NCBI RefSeq assembly: GCF_002099195.1
Contig: NZ_NBYX01000014.1
Span: forward strand, 62,001 to 126,000
DNA length: 64,000 bases
DNA from: Burkholderia puraquae
GTDB taxonomy: Bacteria; Pseudomonadota; Gammaproteobacteria; Burkholderiales; Burkholderiaceae
Reading direction: 5' to 3'
Both the position numbers and the translations under genes were made by a program. A model generated the notes under the pieces. That model was not told the DNA's origin. It ran no database searches and was given only the letters and a program-made list of their open reading frames with translations. Every line of letters starts with the position of its first letter. Position 1 is the first letter of the stretch. Of the stretch, positions 8,485 to 16,642 are shown in pieces.

Positions 8485-9123
8485 TCATCCTTTCTTGAGC
8501 GTTACCGCGCCGGACTGTCTCGCGTGATTGCCGAGCCAGCGAATGCCCAGTGCGAGCGCCGCCGCGCCGAGTGCGATCAGTGAACACTGGATGGCGACCG
8601 GCAGGTAGCCATTCGGTCTCGGATCGACGAACGGGTAGGGATACCAGTTCTCCAGCGCGCCGCGCACCAGCGTATAGCCGAGATAGACGACCGGAAAGCC
8701 GAGCCACGCGAACGCGCTGCGCCGTGGGATCGGCAAGCGCGGCTCCACGTACAGCCAGTCGCACAGCACGACGAGCGGCACGATCCGGTGCAGCACCCAG
8801 TTGTTGAACGCCGGCGTGACGTGGCGCAGCGCATCGAGCCGCGCGAGCAGGAGTTCGTAGACGATCGCGGTGATCAGTACGTACAGCACCGCGGCGCCGC
8901 GCATCGATTCGTAGCGGGCCGAGCCGGGGCGCGTGATGCGCGAGAGCCCCACGGCGAGCATCGCGGCCGCGTAGAGGCTGCTCAGTTGCGTGAAGTAGCT
9001 GAGGTAGTTGCCGAGATGAAAGCCCGGCAGGTGCCAGTAGTCGGCGACGCTGTGCAGCGTGGTGGATACCGCGAGCAACGCGGCGATCAGCCGATAGGCC
9101 GCAACGAAGAACGCCTTGCTCAT
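8485..9123 (-). CDS. Pr6Pr family six-helix membrane protein
   Basis: A 212-residue integral membrane protein with about six transmembrane helices, for example residues 5-25, 40-60 and 78-95. The conserved segment NWVLHRIVPLVVLCDWLYVEPR is followed by LGFPVVYLGYTLVRGALENWYPYPFVDP. These match the FAR-17a/AIG1-like 'Pr6Pr' group. Its eukaryotic relatives include lipid hydrolases with an intramembrane Thr/His pair; bacterial members are uncharacterised. The start at 9123 is used because the preceding in-frame sequence lacks membrane character and an RBS. It is divergent from cytochrome b561. Confidence 0.8.
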   Translation of the reverse strand: MSKAFFVAAYRLIAALLAVSTTLHSVADYWHLPGFHLGNYLSYFTQLSSLYAAAMLAVGLSRITRPGSARYESMRGAAVLYVLITAIVYELLLARLDALRHVTPAFNNWVLHRIVPLVVLCDWLYVEPRLPIPRRSAFAWLGFPVVYLGYTLVRGALENWYPYPFVDPRPNGYLPVAIQCSLIALGAAALALGIRWLGNHARQSGAVTLKKG

Positions 9124-9347
9124 GATGCCCGCGCGCCGTCGCACCAAAGCTCCATCGTGCCACAGCCGTCCGGGCGCGCGATGCGGACTTTCCATATGGC
9201 GCGCCGCGCGGCGTGCGTGGACGATTCGTCGGATATTTGCGCGCGTCGTGCAAAACCGGGCGCCCGTGCGGCTACAATCGGGGCAGCTTTCCGGGCGCGG
9301 GCCGATTGCCGCATGCGCCCATCCCCGCATACAACACGAGACGACGC

Positions 9348-9884
9348 ATGAGAAACATCCTCGCGAAACAGACGCGCTACAGCTCGCCCGCGATCTTCTT
9401 CCACTGGGCCGTGTTCCTGCTGGTGGCGCTGGCCTACCTGGCCATCGAGATCCGCGGGCCGAAAGGCAGCGACAGCCGGGTATTCTGGATGAACGTGCAT
9501 CTCGCCGCGGGCACGCTCGTGCTCGTGCTGTCGGTGCTGCGCGTGCTGTGGCGAGTCGTCAGCCGCGTGCCGGAGGCCATTGCTCAAGCGGTGCTGCTGC
9601 GCTGGCTCTCGAAGCTCGCGCATGTCGCGCTCTACGTGTTCATCATTGCGCAGCCGCTGCTCGGCATCATGATGATCAACCTGGGCGGCAAGCCGGTGTC
9701 GCTCGACTGGCTCGGCGTGTCGTTCACGCTGTTCGGCCCCGACAAGGCGCTGCGGCCGACGATCAAGGAAGCGCACGAACTGATCGGCAACGCGTTCTAC
9801 TTCGTGATCGGCCTGCACGCGCTGGCCGCGCTCTACCATCATTTCATCCGGCGCGACGACGTGCTGCGGCGCATGGCGCCCTGA
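9348..9884 (+). CDS. Cytochrome b561 (diheme, CybB-like)
   Basis: A 178-residue membrane protein with four helices and the histidine pattern of bacterial cytochrome b561. His in FFHWAVFLLVALAYL (helix 1), His in MNVHLAAGTLVLVLSVLRVLWR (helix 2), HVALYVFIIAQPLLGIMM (helix 3) and the C-terminal ...IGLHALAALYHHFIRRDDVLRRM. It is expected to pass electrons from quinol, or to superoxide as in E. coli CybB. The ATG at 9348 begins just upstream of YSSPAIFFHW. It is followed by a 16-bp perfect hairpin. Confidence 0.88.
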   Translation: MRNILAKQTRYSSPAIFFHWAVFLLVALAYLAIEIRGPKGSDSRVFWMNVHLAAGTLVLVLSVLRVLWRVVSRVPEAIAQAVLLRWLSKLAHVALYVFIIAQPLLGIMMINLGGKPVSLDWLGVSFTLFGPDKALRPTIKEAHELIGNAFYFVIGLHALAALYHHFIRRDDVLRRMAP

Positions 9885-9912
9885 TCGCACGTTCCTGAAT
9901 CATGCAGCAGGC

Positions 9913-9948
9913 GGGGGCGCATGGTTGTGTTGACAACCATGCGCCCCC
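9913..9948. repeat. 16-bp perfect hairpin after cytochrome b561
   Basis: GGGGGCGCATGGTTGT and its exact complement enclose the loop GTTG. Its location 28 bases after the stop fits a transcription stop, but there is no T-tract. It may act as a 3'-end stabiliser or block readthrough into the copper genes. Confidence 0.7.
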
Positions 9949-9986
9949 GGTCCGTTTACCGCCATCTGCGCTGGTCATCGCGGTAA

Positions 9987-10021
9987 ACATTCTGTAACAT
10001 CTCGGCTGTTTTTACATTCTG
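9987..10021 (+). promoter_or_regulatory. Direct repeat ACATTCTG ahead of the copper-uptake genes
   Basis: ACATTCTG occurs at 9987-9994 and 10014-10021, 27 bases apart, in an AT-rich island just upstream of the DUF2946 start. The first copy continues as ACATTCTGTAACAT. A metal-responsive regulator site is a reasonable guess, but no known box is matched exactly. Confidence 0.35.
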
Positions 10022-10038
10022 CTTACTCGTTGCCGAGC

Positions 10039-10407
10039 ATGCTGCACCGACATCGTCACCTGACCGCCTGGCTTGGCGTGCTCGCGATCTGGTTCGCGAT
10101 CACGGCGCCGCTGGTGTCGCAGTGGCGCGTCGCGCAGGCGGCCACGCCCGACGCAATTGTCTGCAGTACCGAGCATCGCGCACATCAGTCGCCCGATGCG
10201 AGCCGCATGCACGATCATGCGCTGCATATCGATGCGTGCGGCTACTGCGGTTTCTTCGCACACAGCCCCGCGATCGGCGGGCCTGCCGCCGCAGCACTCG
10301 CTTCCGTTCCCGTCGTTTCCGTTTCCGCCGTCGCGCCGCCTGCCGTCGCGGCGCGTGCCGACCGCTATCCGCGCGCGTATCCACGCGCCCCGCCCGAGCG
10401 CGCCTGA
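10039..10407 (+). CDS. DUF2946 protein, probable copper-handling
   Basis: A 122-residue protein with an N-terminal membrane/signal segment (TAWLGVLAIWFAITAPLVSQW). The central part is rich in His and Cys: CSTEHRAH, RMHDHALHIDACGYCGFFAHSP. The HxxxCxYCxxFAH arrangement is the DUF2946 signature. The family usually sits beside copper TonB receptors, as here, where the OprC-type receptor starts 82 bases later. It probably binds copper in the periplasm; direct evidence is lacking. A TTG at 10030 is an alternative start. Confidence 0.82.
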   Translation: MLHRHRHLTAWLGVLAIWFAITAPLVSQWRVAQAATPDAIVCSTEHRAHQSPDASRMHDHALHIDACGYCGFFAHSPAIGGPAAAALASVPVVSVSAVAPPAVAARADRYPRAYPRAPPERA

Positions 10408-10489
10408 CGCGCTGTTTCCGTTCTTTTCACCGCCAATATCCGTGCGGCCCGTCGAGGCCGCGTGGAGGGCGTCACTCGGGCTTTCGATC

Positions 10490-12622
10490 ATGACCATTTT
10501 CCAGTTGCGTGCGCCGCGGGCGTCACGCAATGCCTGTGCGCGGCGCATGCCGCGCGTGCTGAAACTCACCGTTCCCGCGCTCGCAGCCGGCGCGCTGGCC
10601 GCGAGCGCCGCGGCCGCCGAAACGGCGCGCGTGGCCGGCGCGCCGGCCGACGATACGGCCGCGCCGCTGCCGGCCATCGAAGTCGTCGCCTCGCCGCTGT
10701 CGACGCCGCTCGTCGTCGTCACGGATCCGAAGACGCCGCGCCAGCCGCTGCCCGCCAGCGACGGCGCGGATTACCTGAAGACGATCCCCGGTTTCACGTC
10801 GATCCGCAGTGGCGGCACCAACGGCGACCTCGTGCTGCGCGGGATGTTCGGCTCGCGGCTGAACATCCTGGCGAACGGGATGTCGACGCTCGGCGCATGT
10901 CCGGGCCGGATGGATGCGCCGACGTCGTACATTGCGCCGGAAAGCTATGACAAGGTCACGGTCGTGAAGGGGCCGCAGACCGTGCTGTACGGTCCCGGCG
11001 CGTCGGCCGGCACCGTGATGTTCGAGCGCGTGACGCCGCGCTTCGACAAGCCCGGCATGCGCTTCGCGGGCAGCCTTGTCGGCGGGTCGTTCGGCCGCAA
11101 CGACCAGAACATCGACGTGACGGCCGGCACGCCGGACGTCTATGGCCGCGTGACCGCGAACCACGCGCATTCGCAGGACTACAAGGACGGCAACGGCAAC
11201 ACCGTGCCGTCGCAGTGGGACAAGTGGAACGCCGATGCGGCGCTGGGCTGGACGCCGGACGACCACACGCGCGTCGAGCTGACCGCCGGCACCGGCGACG
11301 GCTATGCGCGCTACGCGGGGCGCGGAATGGACGGCGCACATTTTCGCCGCGAGACGTTCGGCCTGTCGTTCGACAAGAAGCATCTCGGCGACGTGCTCGA
11401 CCGGATCGAGGCGCGCGTGTACTACAACGAAGCCGATCACGTGATGGACAACTACACGTTGCGGCAACCGGACCCGACCAGCAGCATGCCGATGCGGATG
11501 GCGTCGGAAGTGCGGCGCCGCACGTTCGGCGCGCGCGCGGCCGCGACGTTCCGTTTTGCCGACGATTTCAAGCTCGTGGCGGGCATGGACGCGCAATCGA
11601 ACCGGCTCGACTCGCGCTCGGCGATGGGGCGGCTGAACTACGGCGACAAGCCGTGGGATGCACAGGCGACGATGTGGAACGCGGGTGTGTTCGGCGAACT
11701 GACGTGGTACGCGAGCGACGTGTCGCGCGTGATCGGCGGCGCGCGCATCGACTATGCGAGCGCACGCGACAAGCGCGCGACGACGAGCGGCATGATGAAG
11801 CGCAAGCCCAATCCGACCTTCGACGACGATCGCACGCGCTTGCTGCCTAGCGGCTTCATTCGCTACGAGCGCGATCTCGCGTCACTGCCGGTCACGTGGT
11901 ACGCGGGGATCGGCCATACGGAACGCTCTCCCGACTACTGGGAGCTGTTTTCCGCGAAGCGCGGGCCGGCCGGGTCGGTCAATGCGTTTTCGGCGGTGCA
12001 GCCGGAGAAGACCACGCAGGTCGACATCGGCGCGCAATACAAGAGCGACCGGCTCGATGCATGGGTGTCGGCCTACGCGGGCTACGTGCAGGACTTCATC
12101 CTGTTCAACTATTCGGCCGGCATGATGGGCCCGACGACGCAGGCGGCCAACGTCAATGCGCAGATCATGGGTGGCGAAGCGGGCGTGTCGTGGAAACCGG
12201 TTTCGCCGCTGCGCGTCGACACGTCGCTCGCATATGCGTGGGGGCGAAACGTGGCAAGCGGCGATCCGCTGCCGCAGATGCCGCCGCTCGAGGCGCGCAT
12301 CGGGCTCGAATACACGCGTGGCGCGTGGTCGGCGGGGGGGCTGTGGCGCATCGTTGCGCCGCAGCATCGCTATGCACTGAACGAAGGCAACGTGGTCGGC
12401 AAGGACTTCGGCCCGAGCGCCGGATTCGGTGTGCTCTCGCTGCATACGCAATACAACATCAGCAAGAGCGTGCAGATCTCGGTCGGCGTCGACAACGTGC
12501 TGAACAAGGCTTACACCGAGCACCTGAACCTCGCCGGCAATGCGGGCTTCGGCTATCCGGCGAACTCGCCGGTGATGGAGCCCGGCCGGACTGCATGGGT
12601 GCGCGTGAGCGCGAAGCTGTAA
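10490..12622 (+). CDS. oprC: TonB-dependent copper receptor, OprC type
   Basis: A 710-residue outer-membrane receptor: signal peptide, short TonB-box region (IEVVASPL), plug domain (residues about 60-190) and a 22-strand barrel ending in an aromatic-rich strand (TAWVRVSAKL). Copper binding in Pseudomonas OprC uses a CxxxM and an HxM motif 180 residues apart. Here C137-P-G-R-M141 and H317-V-M319 preserve both motifs and the spacing exactly. That makes the assignment firm. A second ATG at 10547 would also keep a signal peptide. It follows the DUF2946 gene in one unit. Confidence 0.93.
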   Translation: MTIFQLRAPRASRNACARRMPRVLKLTVPALAAGALAASAAAAETARVAGAPADDTAAPLPAIEVVASPLSTPLVVVTDPKTPRQPLPASDGADYLKTIPGFTSIRSGGTNGDLVLRGMFGSRLNILANGMSTLGACPGRMDAPTSYIAPESYDKVTVVKGPQTVLYGPGASAGTVMFERVTPRFDKPGMRFAGSLVGGSFGRNDQNIDVTAGTPDVYGRVTANHAHSQDYKDGNGNTVPSQWDKWNADAALGWTPDDHTRVELTAGTGDGYARYAGRGMDGAHFRRETFGLSFDKKHLGDVLDRIEARVYYNEADHVMDNYTLRQPDPTSSMPMRMASEVRRRTFGARAAATFRFADDFKLVAGMDAQSNRLDSRSAMGRLNYGDKPWDAQATMWNAGVFGELTWYASDVSRVIGGARIDYASARDKRATTSGMMKRKPNPTFDDDRTRLLPSGFIRYERDLASLPVTWYAGIGHTERSPDYWELFSAKRGPAGSVNAFSAVQPEKTTQVDIGAQYKSDRLDAWVSAYAGYVQDFILFNYSAGMMGPTTQAANVNAQIMGGEAGVSWKPVSPLRVDTSLAYAWGRNVASGDPLPQMPPLEARIGLEYTRGAWSAGGLWRIVAPQHRYALNEGNVVGKDFGPSAGFGVLSLHTQYNISKSVQISVGVDNVLNKAYTEHLNLAGNAGFGYPANSPVMEPGRTAWVRVSAKL

Positions 12623-12659
12623 CGCGACGCGCGTGTGCGTTGCAGCATGCGCACGCATG

Positions 12660-12693
12660 AACGCGGCCCCGCCTGAACGGGCGGGGCGCGTCA
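12660..12693 (+). terminator. GC-rich hairpin after oprC
   Basis: ACGCGGCCCCGCC and GGGCGGGGCGCGT form a long imperfect stem around TGAAC. There is no T-tract, so termination is likely but unproven. Confidence 0.4.
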
Positions 12694-12850
12694 ACCGATT
12701 AGAGAACCGTATCTAGTCAGGGCGCAAACGTTCGCGACTCGTGATTCACTCCCGCATTCGACGCACACAGTGGTCGCGATGTTTGCGACGCATAGTGTGT
12801 GTCGATCCGGCTTCATTCGCACCGGCAGCACAATAATCAGGAGAACATGC

Positions 12851-13945
12851 ATGGCCAAAACGATGCGTTCCAGGGTGGTGGCAGGGGCAGTGGCATGCGC
12901 GATGAGCATCGCGCCGTTCGCGGGGGCGACCGCCGTGATGACGATTGCGACGACGCACGCGGCAGTGGCGGCGCCCGCGCCCGCCGACAAATACGCGGCG
13001 ACGCGTTATCCGATCATCCTCGTGCACGGGCTCACGGGTACCGACAAGTACGCCGGCGTGCTCGAGTATTGGTACGGCATCCAGGAAGACCTGCAGCAGA
13101 ACGGTGCGACCGTCTACGTCGCGAACCTGTCGGGTTTCCAGAGCGACGACGGCCCGAACGGGCGCGGCGAACAGTTGCTCGCTTACGTGAAGACGGTGCT
13201 CGCGGCGACGGGCGCGACCAAGGTCAATCTCGTCGGCCACAGCCAGGGCGGCCTCACGTCGCGCTATGTTGCGGCCGTCGCACCCGATCTCGTCGCGTCG
13301 GTGACGACGATCGGCACGCCGCATCGCGGCTCCGAGTTCGCCGACTTCGTGCAGAACGTGCTTGCGTACGATCCGACCGGGCTATCGTCATCGGTGATCG
13401 CCGCGTTCGTCAATGTATTCGGAATCCTGACGAGCAGCACCCACAACACGAACCAGGACGCGCTCGCCGCACTGCAGACGCTGACGACCGCACGGGCCGC
13501 CACGTACAACCAGAACTACCCGAGCGCGGGCCTGGGCGCGCCGGGCAGTTGCCAGACCGGTGCGCCGACCGAAACCGTCGGCGGCAACACGCATCTGCTG
13601 TACTCGTGGGCCGGCACGGCGATCCAGCCGACGCTCTCGCTGCTCGGCGTCACGGGTGCGACCGACACGAGCACCATTCCGCTCGTCGATCCGGCGAACG
13701 CACTCGATCTGTCGACGCTCGCGCTGTTCGGCACGGGCACGGTGATGATCAACCGCGGCTCCGGGCAGAACGACGGGCTCGTGTCGAAGTGCAGTGCGCT
13801 GTACGGCAAGGTGCTGAGCACGAGCTACAAGTGGAACCATATCGACGAAATCAACCAGTTGCTCGGCGTACGCGGTGCGTATGCGGAAGATCCGGTCGCG
13901 GTGATCCGCACGCATGCGAACCGTCTGAAGCTGGCGGGCGTGTAA
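12851..13945 (+). CDS. lipA: Secreted triacylglycerol lipase
   Basis: A 364-residue precursor: 44-residue signal peptide, then a 320-residue mature enzyme starting ADKYAATRYP, the same lengths as the well-studied B. cepacia lipase. It hydrolyses long-chain triacylglycerols outside the cell. The nucleophile is Ser87 of the mature chain in GHSQGG. The acid lies in SGQNDGLVS and the His in WNHIDE. Two Cys (GSCQTG, SKCSAL) form the disulphide. The oxyanion region is HGLTG. AGGAG lies just before the ATG. The foldase gene follows 3 bases after the stop, and the lipase cannot fold without it in characterised relatives. Export is by the Sec then type II route. Confidence 0.97.
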   Translation: MAKTMRSRVVAGAVACAMSIAPFAGATAVMTIATTHAAVAAPAPADKYAATRYPIILVHGLTGTDKYAGVLEYWYGIQEDLQQNGATVYVANLSGFQSDDGPNGRGEQLLAYVKTVLAATGATKVNLVGHSQGGLTSRYVAAVAPDLVASVTTIGTPHRGSEFADFVQNVLAYDPTGLSSSVIAAFVNVFGILTSSTHNTNQDALAALQTLTTARAATYNQNYPSAGLGAPGSCQTGAPTETVGGNTHLLYSWAGTAIQPTLSLLGVTGATDTSTIPLVDPANALDLSTLALFGTGTVMINRGSGQNDGLVSKCSALYGKVLSTSYKWNHIDEINQLLGVRGAYAEDPVAVIRTHANRLKLAGV

Positions 13946-13948
13946 TCG

Positions 13949-14983
13949 ATGGCAGAACGTGAAGGGCGCGCGCCGCTGGCGCGGCGCGCCATGGCCTACG
14001 GTGTCGTGGGGCTGGCGGCGATCGCCGGCGTGGCGATGTGGAGCGGCGCGGGCTGGCATCGCGGGACGGGCACTGCCGGCGAGTCGCCGGATGTGTCGGT
14101 GGCGGGCGGATTGGCTGCCGCACCGCCGCAGGCCGCGGTGCCGGCGAGCGCGGGCCTGCCGCCGTCACTCGCCGGCTCCAGCGCACCACGGCTACCGCTC
14201 GACGCCGGCGGCCATCTCGCGAAGTCGCGCGCAGTGCGCGATTTCTTCGACTACTGCCTGACCGCGCAGAGCGACCTGAGCGCGGCCGCGCTCGATGCGT
14301 TCGTCGTGCGCGAGGTTGCCGGCCAGCTCGACGGCACCATGGCGCAGGCCGAGGCGCTGGACGTGTGGCACCGGTATCGCGCGTATCTCGACGCACTCGC
14401 GAAACTGCGCGATGCCGGCGCGGTCGACAAGTCCGACCTGGGCGCGCTGCAACTCGCGCTCGACCAGCGCGCGTCGATCGCGTACCGCACGCTCGGCGAC
14501 TGGAGCCAGCCGTTCTTCGGTGCGGAGCAGTGGCGGCAGCGCTACGACCTCGCGCGGCTGAAGATCGCGCAGGATCCCACGCTGACGGACGCGCAGAAGT
14601 CCGAACGGCTCGCGGCGCTCGAACAGCAGATGCCGGCCGACGAACGTGCCGCGCAGCAGCGCATCGACCAGCAGCGCGCGGCGATCGACCAGATTGCGCA
14701 ATTGCAGAAGAGCGGGGCGACGCCCGATGCGATGCGCGCGCAACTGACGCAGACGCTCGGCACCGAAGCCGCCGCGCGCGTCGCGCAGATGCAGCAGGAC
14801 GACGCGTCGTGGCAGAGCCGCTACGCGGACTATGCGGCGCAGCGTGCGCAGATCGAGTCGGCCGGGCTGTCGCCGCAGGATCGCAACGCGCAGATCGCCG
14901 CGCTGCGGCAGCGCGTGTTCACGAAGCCCGGCGAAGCCGTGCGCGCGGCATCGCTCGATCGCGGGGCGGGCAGCGCGCGGTAA
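13949..14983 (+). CDS. limA: Lipase-specific foldase (Lif)
   Basis: A 344-residue steric chaperone, anchored in the inner membrane by residues about 12-35 (AMAYGVVGLAAIAGVAMW), with a Pro/Ala-rich linker and an all-helical periplasmic domain. The foldase signature RxxFDYxL appears as SRAVRDFFDYCLTAQ near residue 95. The rest shows long amphipathic helices with repeats such as RQRYDLARLKIAQDPTLTDAQKSERLAALEQQ. It wraps around and folds the lipase encoded immediately upstream. Coupled expression is expected from the 3-base gap. A perfect 8-bp stem at its 3' end spans the junction with the convergent MocR gene. Confidence 0.95.
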   Translation: MAEREGRAPLARRAMAYGVVGLAAIAGVAMWSGAGWHRGTGTAGESPDVSVAGGLAAAPPQAAVPASAGLPPSLAGSSAPRLPLDAGGHLAKSRAVRDFFDYCLTAQSDLSAAALDAFVVREVAGQLDGTMAQAEALDVWHRYRAYLDALAKLRDAGAVDKSDLGALQLALDQRASIAYRTLGDWSQPFFGAEQWRQRYDLARLKIAQDPTLTDAQKSERLAALEQQMPADERAAQQRIDQQRAAIDQIAQLQKSGATPDAMRAQLTQTLGTEAAARVAQMQQDDASWQSRYADYAAQRAQIESAGLSPQDRNAQIAALRQRVFTKPGEAVRAASLDRGAGSAR

Positions 14984-14987
14984 CGCG

Positions 14988-15012
14988 AGCAGCGCGGCGC
15001 ATGAGCGCTGCT
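14988..15012. terminator. Stem-loop between convergent limA and MocR gene
   Basis: AGCAGCGC pairs with GCGCTGCT around a 9-base loop. It overlaps the last codons of the minus-strand gene. No T-tract is present; a bidirectional stop is possible. Confidence 0.35.
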
Positions 15013-16534
15013 AGGCCGCGCGCGTGAGATCCCGCGGCAGGTGTCGCTCGATGGTATTCGCGAGCGTGTCGAACGCGGGCCCGATGCCTTCGTGCGCGAC
15101 GCATGCGTAGCCGAGCAGCAGGCCGCGCTGCGCGGTGTCGAGGTTGCTGTAGTAGCTGGTGAGCGGGCGCACGATCACGCCCGCGTCGAACGCGCTCTGC
15201 GTGACCGCGCGATCGTCGCAGGCGTCGGGCAGGCCGAGCACGAGATGCAGGCCTGCCTCGTCGCCCATCACGGGCAGCGCATCGCCGAAGCGCGCGCGGA
15301 TCGCGTCGATCATCAGTTGCCGGCGTTCGCCGTACAGCGTGCGCATTCGTCTGACGTGCGAAGTCAGGTGGCCGTCCATGATGAATTCGGCGAGCACGGC
15401 CTGCTGCATCAGCTGGCCCTCGCGGTACAGCTCCGACAACCCGGTGCGGAAGGTATCGACCAGATGCTCGGGCACGACCATGTAGCCCATCCGCAGCCCC
15501 GGGTACAGCATCTTGCCGAGGCTGCCGACGTAGATCACGCGGCCGCCGTCGTCGAGCCCCTGCAGCGATGCGAGCGGGCGGCTGCCGTAGCGGAACTCGC
15601 TGTCGTAGTCGTCCTCGATGATCCAGCAGCGGTGCTGGCGCGCATATTCGAGCAGCATCCGGCGCCGCGCGAGGCTCATCACCATCCCGAGCGGGTACTG
15701 ATGCGAAGGCGTGACGAGCACGAGCCGCGGCGGATGCTGCAGGTCGCTGGCACGCGGGTCGAGCCCCTCCTGGTCGACCGGTACCGGCGTCAGTGTGAGA
15801 CCGGCTGCCTGCAATACGCTGCGCACGCCCCAGTAGCACGGTTCCTCGACCCACGCGCGATCGCCGATGTCGGACAGCAGCCGCACCGCGAGATCGATCG
15901 ACTGGTGGATGCCCGTCGTGATGATCACCTGGTCCGGCGAACATTTGACCGAGCGCGCGACGCGCAGGTAATCGGCGAGCGCGCGCCGTAACGGCCGGTA
16001 GCCGCCGCCCGGCGCATAGGTCAGCAGCTCGGGGTTCGCTTCCTTCCACAGCCGCGCCTGCAGGCGGCTCCACGTCCGGCTCGGGAATTCCGACACGTCC
16101 GGCACGCCCGGCATGAACGCGCCCCATTGGCGCCGCGACACGCCCGCATGCTCGATCAGTTGCCGGCCGCGCATCGACAGGCCGCCCTGTGCGCCCGGCA
16201 GCGGCGGTTCATCGGCGCTCGACGGCGGCGGCGTGGCGCCCGGCACACGGATCGCGGCGGCATCCGGCCGCGTGTCGGCCACATAGGTGCCGCTGCCGGT
16301 GGTCGTCAGCACGTAGCCTTCGGCCGTCAGCTGGTCGTACACGTGCAGCACGGTATTGCGCGCGATCGACAGGTCGGCCGCGAGCGTGCGCGTACTCGGC
16401 AGTTTGGTTCCTGGCCCCAATTCCCCGGTCAGGATGGCTTGCTGCATCTGCTGCAGCAACTGCCGGTACATCGGCTCGGGCGAATTGCGGTCGAGGCGGG
16501 CAGAGAGCCAGTCGGCGAGGATCACGGTATCCAA
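15011..16534 (-). CDS. MocR/GabR-type regulator (GntR wHTH + aminotransferase fold)
   Basis: A 507-residue chimaeric regulator. Residues about 10-80 are a GntR winged helix (PMYRQLLQQMQQAILTGEL, LPSTRTLAADLSIARNTV, GYVLTTTGSGTYV). Residues about 135-500 are a fold-type I PLP domain with ITTGIHQSIDLAV, EDDYDSEFRY and the PLP lysine in SLGKMLYPG. MocR proteins use PLP plus an amino compound as effector. It is divergent from a polyamine ABC transporter, 108 bases away, and probably controls it. A TTG start at 16534 is proposed (AGGA upstream); a GTG 9 bases on is the alternative. Confidence 0.9.
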   Translation of the reverse strand: MDTVILADWLSARLDRNSPEPMYRQLLQQMQQAILTGELGPGTKLPSTRTLAADLSIARNTVLHVYDQLTAEGYVLTTTGSGTYVADTRPDAAAIRVPGATPPPSSADEPPLPGAQGGLSMRGRQLIEHAGVSRRQWGAFMPGVPDVSEFPSRTWSRLQARLWKEANPELLTYAPGGGYRPLRRALADYLRVARSVKCSPDQVIITTGIHQSIDLAVRLLSDIGDRAWVEEPCYWGVRSVLQAAGLTLTPVPVDQEGLDPRASDLQHPPRLVLVTPSHQYPLGMVMSLARRRMLLEYARQHRCWIIEDDYDSEFRYGSRPLASLQGLDDGGRVIYVGSLGKMLYPGLRMGYMVVPEHLVDTFRTGLSELYREGQLMQQAVLAEFIMDGHLTSHVRRMRTLYGERRQLMIDAIRARFGDALPVMGDEAGLHLVLGLPDACDDRAVTQSAFDAGVIVRPLTSYYSNLDTAQRGLLLGYACVAHEGIGPAFDTLANTIERHLPRDLTRAA

Positions 16535-16642
16535 AGTGGTCCTACTAGTAATATTGAAATGGTTCCCTATTGTAGAACCGTGCGCGCCGTATAGTGGCTC
16601 GCATCTCAAAATCAATTGTCGCGAAGCAAGGGGACAGCCACG
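16535..16642. promoter_or_regulatory. Divergent control region between MocR gene and polyamine transporter
   Basis: Contains the 8-bp palindrome TACTAGTA (near 16543), GGTTC-N9-GAACC (about 16561-16579) and a TATAGT box (about 16591) suited to the transporter promoter. These inverted elements next to a MocR gene are likely operators; assignment is by position only. Confidence 0.45.
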
